The notes under the pieces were generated by a model. It was not told where the DNA came from. It did no database searches and saw only the letters and a program-made list of their open reading frames with translations. From the NCBI GenBank assembly GCA_021793875.1, contig JAJYRX010000038.1, forward strand, positions 1 to 10,030: a DNA stretch of 10,030 nucleotides, written 5' to 3'. This stretch comes from Pseudomonadota bacterium (GTDB lineage: Bacteria > Pseudomonadota > Gammaproteobacteria > Burkholderiales > Burkholderiaceae_B). Below, in pieces: positions 1 through 6,236 of the stretch (position 1 is the first letter of the stretch; every line of letters begins with the position of its first letter). A program made the translations under genes and the position numbers.

Positions 1-582
1 CGATCTTCTGAAACTCAAGAGTTATCAAGGGCTGGCCTTCAGGAAGAAGATATTTTTGCTCCTGTATATAGTGCACTAAGAAACAGAGCCCCATGGCTGC
101 TTATAAACCTTTGCACAGCATCAACTGCCTCACTTGTGGCATCACGCTTTGAGGGAACCGTGAGTCATATAGTAATACTGGCGTTTCTCATGTCTATTGT
201 TGCAGGAATAGGTGGCAACTCAGGCAATCAAACCATGACTATGATAATAAGAGCTCTGGCTGTTGGCAGAGTAACTGGTGCTAATGTATGGCAGTTAGTG
301 AAGCGTGAAATAACCGTAACTTTTCTTGTAGGCGTAAGTGGCAGCGTTGTGGCCGCAACCTTTGCTTGGATAATTTCCAAGTCGTTTGCCATTGCGCTTG
401 TAATGATGGCAGCCATGATTGGCAACATGCTTATTGGTGCAATGTTCGGTGTGATGATACCTATGGTACGAAACCACTTTGGTAAAGACCCAGCGGTGGG
501 GTCATCAGTATTATTAACTTTTGCTACCGACTCGCTGGGGTTCTTTATATTTTTAGGACTAGCAACTATATTTTTAATTTAA
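1..582 (+). CDS. mgtE: Magnesium transporter MgtE, C-terminal part (5' end outside window)
   Basis: This is the C-terminal 193 residues of an MgtE-family Mg2+ channel of the inner membrane; the reading frame is open from base 1, so the cytoplasmic N domain and most of the CBS pair lie upstream. Visible are the end of the CBS-to-membrane linker (about residues 1-30), then five hydrophobic segments near residues 31-48, 54-74, 103-124, 130-154 and 165-192. The family signature GGNSGNQ sits at residues 71-77 at the end of the second segment. An aspartate in the last segment (FATDSLG, residue 177) matches the ion-pathway aspartate known from Thermus MgtE. The usual proline before the GGN motif (MPIVAG in many relatives) is serine here. 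The gene converges on secA and its stop codon lies inside the secA coding end. Family assignment is firm; transport itself is inferred from the family. Confidence 0.93.
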   Translation, partial: RSSETQELSRAGLQEEDIFAPVYSALRNRAPWLLINLCTASTASLVASRFEGTVSHIVILAFLMSIVAGIGGNSGNQTMTMIIRALAVGRVTGANVWQLVKREITVTFLVGVSGSVVAATFAWIISKSFAIALVMMAAMIGNMLIGAMFGVMIPMVRNHFGKDPAVGSSVLLTFATDSLGFFIFLGLATIFLI

Positions 583-3306
583 GCGGCCGTGGCAGTGCTT
601 GTACTTTTTACCACTGCCACACGGACAAGGTTGGTTGCGCCCCACCCTAGGAACGTTATCTTGTTGCTGGCCAGACTCATCTAACCCCGGGTCTTCACCG
701 CTAAGAGCTTCGTCGTAATCGGCGTGGTGATAACGCACGTTATCAAGTCCAGACGACTCTGCCTTGGTGTCTTCAACCTGTTCCGGCGACTGTATTCTTA
801 CAGTAAGGAGTACTTTAACAACCTCGGTACGTATGCGATCCAGAAATACTGAAAACAGCTCGAACGCTTCACGTTTATATTCCTGTTTTGGATCACGCTG
901 CGCGTACCCACGCAAATGTATACCCTGACGCAGATGATCTAAAGATGACAGATGGGAGCGCCAGTTGGTGTCTATAGACTGCAACATTATTGAGCGTTCA
1001 AACTGTGCCCAGTTTTCAGCACCAACAAGCTTAACCTTGTTTTCATATGCTTCGCGGGCATGTTGCTGCACACGCTCCAGGAGATCTTCATCGTCTAAAC
1101 TTGTTTCTTGCTCTGCCCACTGCATGATTGGCATTTCAACCTGCCACTCGTTCGCAAGCACAGTTTGCAAGCTGGCAAGATCCCACTGCTCTTCTACCGA
1201 CTCTTCGGGAACGTAGGAACGAAACACCTCTTCCATAGTGGCGTCTATAAGGTTTCGTATAGTATCACCTATGTCAGATGACTCCAGAACCTCGTTGCGC
1301 TGCGAGTAAAGCACCTTACGCTGATCGTTGGCTACATCGTCATATTCAAGCAGCTGCTTACGAATGTCGAAGTTACGGGCTTCTACTTTACGCTGAGCTG
1401 ACTCTATAGAGCGGGTAACTATTCGCGCCTCAATTGGTTCACCTTCCGGTAAACGCAGCCTGTCCATTACTGCCCGTACACGATCACCAGCGAATATACG
1501 CATAAGGGGGTCGTCTAGTGACAAGTAAAAGCGGGAAGAGCCTGGGTCACCCTGACGTCCGGCACGACCTCTGAGCTGGTTATCGATACGACGTGACTCG
1601 TGGCGCTCTGTACCAATAATACGTAAGCCACCGGCCTTTTTAACAGCCTCGTTAGCCGGCTTCCATTCGGCACGTATACTGTCTATTTGCGCCTGCTTTT
1701 CTTCGTCTGAAAGATCTTCACGAGCCCTTACTAGAGCAACCTGCTTTTCTATGCTGCCGCCTAATACAATGTCGGTACCACGACCAGCCATGTTGGTGGC
1801 AATAGTTATGTGCCCAGGTTTACCTGCTTCGGCAACGATAAGAGCTTCGCGGGCATGCTGTTTAGCATTAAGAACCTCATGATTAAGGCCCTCTTTTTTG
1901 AGCATATTAGATAGAAGCTCAGAGTTCTCTATGCTAGTAGTTCCTACAAGAACCGGCTGACCACGCTCGGCACAATCTTTTATATCGGCCAAAATGGCGT
2001 TATATTTTTCCTGAGCAGTTTTAAACACCTGATCGTTCTGATCTTCACGAATCATAGGGCGGTTAGTTGGTATTATTACCGTTTCTAGACCGTAAATTTC
2101 TTGGAACTCGTATGCTTCTGTGTCGGCTGTTCCGGTCATACCGGCAAGCTTCTCGTACATACGGAAGTAGTTCTGAAATGTAATGGAAGCAAGAGTCTGG
2201 TTTTCATTCTGAATTTTAACCCCTTCTTTAGCCTCCACAGCCTGGTGTAAACCATCAGACCAACGGCGCCCAGCCATAAGTCGGCCGGTGAACTCGTCGA
2301 CTATAACAACCTCACCATCTTGAACAACGTAGTGTTGATCTCGGAAGAACAAGCTATGGGCCCGTACTGCCACCATTAAGTGATGCATAAGCGATATATT
2401 ACGGGGATCGTAAAGTGATTCTCCCTCGGGTAATATGCCCATTTTGGTGAGTACTTCTTCAGCCTTTATATGCCCTGCCTCAGACAGGTGAACCTGCATA
2501 GCTTTTTCATCTACCCAGTAATCGCCCTCTGGCTCGGGCTCTTGTGGTTTAGGTTCGGCCTGCATACGCACCAAATGACTTGGAACCTCATTCATGCGAG
2601 TGTAAAGATCGGTGTTGTCTTCAGCTGGGCCAGAAATTATTAAAGGAGTCCTAGCTTCGTCTATAAGTATGGAGTCGACCTCATCAACTATTGCATAGGA
2701 CAGAGCCCTTTGACGTTTATCTTCAACACGATACTCCATGTTGTCGCGCAGATAATCAAAGCCAAACTCGTTATTAGTACCATAGGTTATATCGGCTTGA
2801 TACGCGGCACGTTTTTCCTCGTTGGTTTGATTAGGCACCACAACACCGACACTTAAGCCAAGGAATGAATACAGCTCACCCATCCATTCTGCGTCACGCT
2901 TAGCAAGGTAATCGTTGACCGTAACAACATGCACACCATTACCGGTTAGAGCATTCAGGTATACGGCAAGAGTTGCCATAAGGGTTTTACCCTCACCTGT
3001 ACGCATCTCGGCAATTTTTCCGTTATGTAATGCAATTGCACCCAGCATTTGCACATCGAAGTGGCGCATGCCAAATACTCGTTTACCAGCCTCACGCACA
3101 ACCGCAAATGCTTCGGGCAGTATGTCGTCTAGAGTCTCTCCGTTAGATAAACGCCCCCTGAACTGGTTGGTTTTATCCAGCAGCTCGGCGTCGGAAAGAG
3201 CCTCCATGGTGGGCTCTAGAGAATTGATTTTGGCGACCTGCCTGCGGTATTGTTTAAGCAAGCGATCGTTACGGCTACCTATGAATTTTTTTAGCAATGA
3301 AACCAT
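574..3306 (-). CDS. secA: Preprotein translocase ATPase SecA
   Basis: SecA is the cytoplasmic and peripheral-membrane ATPase that pushes unfolded preproteins through SecYEG. The 910-residue product is near the usual proteobacterial length (E. coli 901). Walker A (MRTGEGKT) ends with K107-T108, the DEVD box is at 208-211, and the second motor domain shows TTSIENSE, the ATNMAGRGTDI motif and the arginine-rich QLRGRAGRQGDPG motif. The C-terminus ends in a complete zinc-binding tail, C894-x-C896-x8-C905-H906, which in relatives binds SecB and ribosomes. The ATG at 3306 was chosen because MVSLLKKFIGSRNDRLLKQY is the family N-terminus; an in-frame TTG 42 bases upstream adds an atypical extension. 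No Shine-Dalgarno sequence is evident before this ATG. The gene diverges from dciA and runs 9 bp into mgtE. No SecM-like arrest gene precedes it. Identity is essentially certain. Confidence 0.98.
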   Translation of the reverse strand: MVSLLKKFIGSRNDRLLKQYRRQVAKINSLEPTMEALSDAELLDKTNQFRGRLSNGETLDDILPEAFAVVREAGKRVFGMRHFDVQMLGAIALHNGKIAEMRTGEGKTLMATLAVYLNALTGNGVHVVTVNDYLAKRDAEWMGELYSFLGLSVGVVVPNQTNEEKRAAYQADITYGTNNEFGFDYLRDNMEYRVEDKRQRALSYAIVDEVDSILIDEARTPLIISGPAEDNTDLYTRMNEVPSHLVRMQAEPKPQEPEPEGDYWVDEKAMQVHLSEAGHIKAEEVLTKMGILPEGESLYDPRNISLMHHLMVAVRAHSLFFRDQHYVVQDGEVVIVDEFTGRLMAGRRWSDGLHQAVEAKEGVKIQNENQTLASITFQNYFRMYEKLAGMTGTADTEAYEFQEIYGLETVIIPTNRPMIREDQNDQVFKTAQEKYNAILADIKDCAERGQPVLVGTTSIENSELLSNMLKKEGLNHEVLNAKQHAREALIVAEAGKPGHITIATNMAGRGTDIVLGGSIEKQVALVRAREDLSDEEKQAQIDSIRAEWKPANEAVKKAGGLRIIGTERHESRRIDNQLRGRAGRQGDPGSSRFYLSLDDPLMRIFAGDRVRAVMDRLRLPEGEPIEARIVTRSIESAQRKVEARNFDIRKQLLEYDDVANDQRKVLYSQRNEVLESSDIGDTIRNLIDATMEEVFRSYVPEESVEEQWDLASLQTVLANEWQVEMPIMQWAEQETSLDDEDLLERVQQHAREAYENKVKLVGAENWAQFERSIMLQSIDTNWRSHLSSLDHLRQGIHLRGYAQRDPKQEYKREAFELFSVFLDRIRTEVVKVLLTVRIQSPEQVEDTKAESSGLDNVRYHHADYDEALSGEDPGLDESGQQQDNVPRVGRNQPCPCGSGKKYKHCHGRLN
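589..620. other. Perfect 9-bp hairpin inside the secA 3' end, just after the mgtE stop
   Basis: GTGGCAGTG at 589-597 and CACTGCCAC at 612-620 form a perfect 9-bp stem with a 14-base loop. It begins 6 bases after the mgtE stop and lies in the codons for the SecA zinc tail (CGSG and HCH). It has no adjacent T-tract on either strand, so it is not a canonical intrinsic terminator, though it is the only strong stem near this convergent junction. The stem may simply reflect codons for conserved residues. Confidence 0.4.
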
Positions 3307-3385
3307 TGTGTAGTAGAGTCGGTTAGCGGATAATCCGAAAAGAAACAATACAGTTTAACAGCACCAGAACATTTAAAGTATACAT
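3307..3385. promoter_or_regulatory. Divergent secA/dciA promoter region with a short dyad
   Basis: These 79 bases are the only space for promoters of both divergent genes. For secA, a minus-strand TATACT (3382-3377) has TTGCCA (3403-3398, inside dciA) upstream, but the spacer is only 15. An alternative TTAAAC-17-GATTAT match is poor. For dciA, TTAACA (3355-3360) is 18 bases before TATACA (3379-3384), but that would start transcription inside the gene. An inverted repeat, CGGAT-A-ATCCG, lies at 3327-3337, 21-31 bases upstream of the secA ATG. Neither start codon has a clear Shine-Dalgarno sequence. The location of regulation is inferred from layout; individual boxes are weak. Confidence 0.35.
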
Positions 3386-3859
3386 ATGACAAAACAATGG
3401 CAAAACTATTGGCCTCATAGTGCAAAACCAGCGCTAAACTGGTTCAAAGAACACCATGAAGCTGCCAGTGTTCTGGTAACTGCCGAGCAAATGCTACAGC
3501 TTGAAGCCCTTATACGCAAACATTTGCCTAGCGGGATAGGTGGTAACTGCCACGTTGCTGGAATAAGCCAGCAAGGCCTGATAATAGCAGTACCTGGCCC
3601 GGCATATGCAAGCAAAGTACGTCAACTAGTTCCGGGTCTGTTAAACCACTTAAATCAGGCTGGCTATAACCTGACAAAAATAACTGTACGAATAGTTGGA
3701 AATATTACAATGGGTATGCAGCCAAAACCCAAACGCAATGTAACACCACTAAATAAAGAGTCGTTATCGTGTTTTGCTAGTTTACAAAACGAATTACCGC
3801 CCGGACCATTGGCACAGGCGGTAAACAACTTATTAAAACGACACGGTCACTCTGATTAG
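3386..3859 (+). CDS. dciA: DciA-type replicative helicase loader (DUF721 family)
   Basis: This 157-residue protein matches the DUF721/DciA pattern. After a basic-aromatic N-terminus comes the domain at about residues 28-104: the opening helix (TAEQMLQLEALIRKHLP), a beta strand with GLIIAV, the helix containing the conserved SKVRQLVPGLL (about 76-86), and a closing strand ITVRIV. A basic linker (KPKPKRN-like, about 112-118) and a helical tail follow. DciA proteins, present where DnaC is absent, help load the DnaB helicase at the origin; that role is taken from the family. The place between lpxC and secA is conserved in many beta- and gammaproteobacteria and is where E. coli has secM. Here it is inverted relative to both neighbours, divergent from secA and overlapping the lpxC stop by 4 bp. 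The ATG at 3386 lacks a clear ribosome-binding site. Confidence 0.86.
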   Translation: MTKQWQNYWPHSAKPALNWFKEHHEAASVLVTAEQMLQLEALIRKHLPSGIGGNCHVAGISQQGLIIAVPGPAYASKVRQLVPGLLNHLNQAGYNLTKITVRIVGNITMGMQPKPKRNVTPLNKESLSCFASLQNELPPGPLAQAVNNLLKRHGHSD

Positions 3860-4776
3860 GCAAATTGCCAATCAAAATTAAGGCCTTTAGGGGCGGTGTC
3901 GCTAGCGTAGCTAACTATTTCATAAGCGTCTGGTTGCTCTAGTAATGCGCGAGCCAGCTGATTGTTAAGACCATGACCAGACTTATGCGCCACATAGCGG
4001 GCAACCAAGGGCTTTCCTATAAGGTATAGGTCGCCAATAGCATCTAGTATTTTATGTTTTACGAACTCATCATCGTAACGCAAGCCATCGGGATTTAATA
4101 CACGATATTCGTCCATTACTATGGCATTATCAAGACTACCACCTCTGGCTAAACCAGCTGCACGCAGCGCTTCTACTTCGTTAACAAAACCAAAAGTACG
4201 AGCACGCGCTATAGTTTTTATGTATGAGTCGTTGGCGAAATCGACCTCGGCCATATTCGCTGTGGAATCTATAGCAGGATGCTGAAAATCGATTGAGAAT
4301 GACAGGGCAAAACCATTATATGGTTCTAGTTTGGCCCACTTTTTATTTTCACCTTCGCCTTCTGAAACCTCAATTGTTTTAAGGACTTTAATAAACTGTT
4401 TAGGAACAGGCTGTTCTTGTAATCCGGCTGAACGCAACAAATAAATAAACGTACCTGCACTGCCATCCATAATTGGAACTTCTTCGGCAGTAAGGTCTAT
4501 ATGAATGTTATCTATTCCAAGACCATATAAAGCAGACATAAGGTGCTCTACAGTAGAGACCCTAACATTACCTTGCTGCAAAACTGAAGCCATAGTGGTA
4601 TTACCAACACCATTAGCGCATGCAGGCAGCTGTACTGGCTCGGTCAGATCAATACGGTGAAACACAATTCCGGTGTTTGGTGCTGCAGGCCGCATTGTTA
4701 GCTCCACTCTGCGGCCAGAGTGCAGACCTACACCTTTAGTGCTTATTTTTTCTTTAATAGTACGTTGTAAGAGCAT
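3856..4776 (-). CDS. lpxC: UDP-3-O-acyl-N-acetylglucosamine deacetylase LpxC
   Basis: LpxC performs the zinc-dependent, committed deacetylation step of lipid A synthesis in the cytoplasm. The product is 306 residues (E. coli 305). Zinc ligands and catalytic residues are in place: H78 in STVEHLMSAL, preceded by general base E77; H241 and D245 in FVKHKILDAIGDL; H268 in KSGHGLNN. The ATG at 4776 was chosen because MLLQRTIKEK aligns with the family N-terminus; a longer frame reaching 4821 adds a hydrophobic stretch not seen in relatives and uses a poor start. A weak ribosome site, GAAGAA, lies just upstream. The C-terminus (NFDWQFA) is short and partly non-polar; in E. coli the LpxC tail controls FtsH proteolysis, but whether this one does is unknown. 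It follows ftsZ after a 206-bp gap that probably contains its own promoter. Confidence 0.98.
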   Translation of the reverse strand: MLLQRTIKEKISTKGVGLHSGRRVELTMRPAAPNTGIVFHRIDLTEPVQLPACANGVGNTTMASVLQQGNVRVSTVEHLMSALYGLGIDNIHIDLTAEEVPIMDGSAGTFIYLLRSAGLQEQPVPKQFIKVLKTIEVSEGEGENKKWAKLEPYNGFALSFSIDFQHPAIDSTANMAEVDFANDSYIKTIARARTFGFVNEVEALRAAGLARGGSLDNAIVMDEYRVLNPDGLRYDDEFVKHKILDAIGDLYLIGKPLVARYVAHKSGHGLNNQLARALLEQPDAYEIVSYASDTAPKGLNFDWQFA

Positions 4777-4814
4777 AATTTCTTCGTGAAATATGAACAG
4801 CAATATGTTAAGAC

Positions 4815-4828
4815 TGTTCAATTGAACA
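4815..4828. promoter_or_regulatory. 14-bp perfect palindrome in the lpxC leader (candidate operator)
   Basis: TGTTCAATTGAACA is a perfect palindrome. It sits just downstream of the predicted lpxC transcription start, at roughly +2 to +16. A further TGAACAG at 4794-4800 forms an inverted repeat with CTGTTCA at 4814-4820 (13-base spacer), close to the lpxC ribosome site. The symmetry is seen directly; repressor binding or RNA switching is inference. Confidence 0.4.
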
Positions 4829-4836
4829 CGCCCTAC

Positions 4837-4842
4837 ATTCTA
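4837..4842 (-). promoter_or_regulatory. Candidate -10 box of an lpxC promoter
   Basis: On the minus strand this reads TAGAAT, 5 of 6 matches to TATAAT. The best upstream -35-like hexamer, TTGCAT, is 20 bases away, which is too long, so an activator or a non-standard promoter may be involved. A start near 4830 would give an lpxC leader of about 54 bases. Confidence 0.35.
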
Positions 4843-4907
4843 ACCGCAATCACGTGCCGTTGATGCAAATTTCTAGTTTCAATTAACTGCAAAAACCTGA
4901 TCTTACA

Positions 4908-4939
4908 CCCGTGCGCCCTTAGAAATAAGCGCGCACGGG
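4908..4939. other. Strong hairpin in the ftsZ-lpxC gap
   Basis: CCCGTGCGC (4908-4916) pairs perfectly with GCGCACGGG (4931-4939). After one C-C mismatch an inner CTTA/TAAG stem (4918-4921 with 4926-4929) closes a four-base loop, GAAA on the plus strand and TTTC on the minus strand. It starts 43 bases past the ftsZ stop in transcription order. No T-run follows directly on either strand; a TTTTT lies about 16 bases beyond it on the minus strand. It could be an atypical ftsZ terminator, an attenuating or RNA-stabilising stem, or a processing site. Confidence 0.5.
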
Positions 4940-4982
4940 AGGTATTTAACCAAACTTTTGCTAATTGACACTTGTTTGCAGA

Positions 4983-6149
4983 TTAGTCTGCCTGCTTACG
5001 TAAAAACGCAGGTATATCGAAATGATCCATACCAGCTGTTTCTAGTGCGCGTACCTGAGCGGAAGCTTGTCTGCGTGGATCACGTAAAACGGTAGGTATT
5101 GCTGTGTTGTCGGAACCTGACTCTGCAACTAGTGGCATATCATCAGTACCAGTGCGTTGCGCCGCATCACGGTCGTGAACCAGCTCAGGCTTTGATGATG
5201 CACGACCTAAGCCAGTAGCAACTACTGTAACACGCAGGTTTTCACCCATTTTTTCATCGTAAGCTGTACCGAATATAACGGTTGCATCCTCGTGAGTGTA
5301 GCTACGTATGGTATTCATTATCTCACGCGTCTCACGCAACTTCAGGCCACGGCTAGCAGTAATATTAACTAATACACCGCGGGCACCATTCAGATCTACA
5401 CCCTCAAGCAGCGGGCATGCTATAGCCTTTTCAGCAGCTTCTTTAGCACGGTTCTCACCAGAAGCAACCGACGTTCCCATCATTGCCTGACCGGGCTCAC
5501 CCATAATGGTTTTAACGTCTTCGAAGTCAACGTTAACATTACCACGCACATTAATTATTTCGGCAATTCCAGCACAAGCATTATGCAAAACATCATCAGC
5601 TGCTTTAAAACAGTCTTCCTGTGTAGCGTCTTCGTCCATCAGGTCATAAAGCTTCTCGTTTAGTACGACTATAAGAGAGTGCACATGCTTAGATAGCTCA
5701 TTAATACCTTCCTCGGCCATACGCATACGCTTGCTGCCTTCAAACTCAAATGGTTTGGTTACAACTCCAACTGTTAGTATGCCAAGCTCTTTAGCAACTT
5801 CTGCTACAACCGGTCCGGCACCTGTTCCTGTGCCACCACCCATACCAGCTGTTACAAAAACCATGTTGGCACCGTTAAGAGCGCTACGTATTTCCTCACG
5901 TGCAGTTTCAGCTGCCGCCCTACCTTGCTCTGGCTTTGCTCCTGCGCCTAGGCCTGAACGTCCCAGACGAATCTGAACCTCTGCATCACTGGCTTCAAGA
6001 GCTTGTGAGTCGGTGTTAGCACATACAAAGTCAACACCCGAAACACCTGAGTTAATCATGTGAGCAACTGCGTTGCCACCTGCCCCACCAACACCTACAA
6101 CCTTAATTACGGTGCCGTTGTTATCGGTATCTAACATTTCAAAGTTCAT
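4983..6149 (-). CDS. ftsZ: Cell division protein FtsZ
   Basis: FtsZ is the tubulin-like GTPase that polymerises into the division ring at mid-cell. Numbering from the second ATG gives 388 residues. The nucleotide-binding VGVGGAGGNAV is near the start, the tubulin signature GGGTGTG is at 104-110, and the T7-loop catalytic N206-x-D208-x-x-D211 is intact. The globular part ends near 315; a variable linker runs to about 372 and the conserved tail DIPAFLRKQAD, which binds FtsA and ZipA in relatives, closes the protein. Two in-frame ATGs exist, at 6155 and 6149. The second was chosen because MNFEML fits relatives and because AAGG at 6161-6164 is 11 bases before it but only 5 before the first. It follows ftsA after 87 bp. 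Isoleucine codons are 10 ATA, 8 ATT and 0 ATC by hand count. Confidence 0.98.
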   Translation of the reverse strand: MNFEMLDTDNNGTVIKVVGVGGAGGNAVAHMINSGVSGVDFVCANTDSQALEASDAEVQIRLGRSGLGAGAKPEQGRAAAETAREEIRSALNGANMVFVTAGMGGGTGTGAGPVVAEVAKELGILTVGVVTKPFEFEGSKRMRMAEEGINELSKHVHSLIVVLNEKLYDLMDEDATQEDCFKAADDVLHNACAGIAEIINVRGNVNVDFEDVKTIMGEPGQAMMGTSVASGENRAKEAAEKAIACPLLEGVDLNGARGVLVNITASRGLKLRETREIMNTIRSYTHEDATVIFGTAYDEKMGENLRVTVVATGLGRASSKPELVHDRDAAQRTGTDDMPLVAESGSDNTAIPTVLRDPRRQASAQVRALETAGMDHFDIPAFLRKQAD

Positions 6150-6203
6150 ATTCATATACCCCTTAGTATCAAAAAAGCAATAAATTGGTTTTTACCTATT
6201 GTT

Positions 6204-6232
6204 GTTATACGTAATCGGTCAACAAATGACCA
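6204..6232 (-). promoter_or_regulatory. Candidate ftsZ promoter in the ftsA-ftsZ gap
   Basis: On the minus strand TGGTCA (6232-6227, 4 of 6 to TTGACA) is followed after 17 bases by TATAAC (6209-6204, 5 of 6 to TATAAT). A start near 6197 would give a leader of about 48 bases to the ftsZ ATG at 6149. The -35 overlaps an inverted repeat GGTCA-N5-TGACC (6217-6231), a possible regulator site. An extra promoter before ftsZ is common because FtsZ is needed in excess over FtsA. The boxes are seen; activity is inferred. Confidence 0.42.
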
Positions 6233-6236
6233 AAAT

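Noticed and set aside
136..582. A short complete gene starting at a GTG at 136
   Set aside because: The frame is open to base 1 and the upstream residues match MgtE linker and first membrane segment, so this is an internal codon of a cut gene.
2915..3313. Plus-strand open frame of 132 codons antisense to secA
   Set aside because: It is the complement of conserved SecA motor sequence, has low-complexity Ser/Arg content and no domain or ribosome site that I can recognise.
3307..3348. Longer secA beginning at a TTG at 3348
   Set aside because: The extra 14 residues do not resemble SecA N-termini, while the ATG at 3306 gives the exact family start.
3355..3384. TTAACA-18-TATACA as a dciA promoter
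   Set aside because: The -10-like box ends one base before the ATG, so transcription would start inside the gene with no suitable downstream start codon.
3415..3615. Minus-strand open frame inside dciA
   Set aside because: The composition and lack of motifs point to a shadow; the plus-strand DUF721 protein explains this stretch.
3307..3859. A SecM-like arrest peptide upstream of secA, as in E. coli
   Set aside because: The gene at this place is on the opposite strand and is a DUF721 protein without a signal peptide or arrest motif.
3859..3869. GGCAAATTGCC as a terminator between dciA and lpxC
   Set aside because: The stem is only 4-5 bp with almost no loop and no T-tract follows.
4777..4821. 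Longer lpxC beginning at 4821
   Set aside because: The added 15 residues are encoded by the leader containing the palindrome, use a non-ATG start and are absent from relatives.
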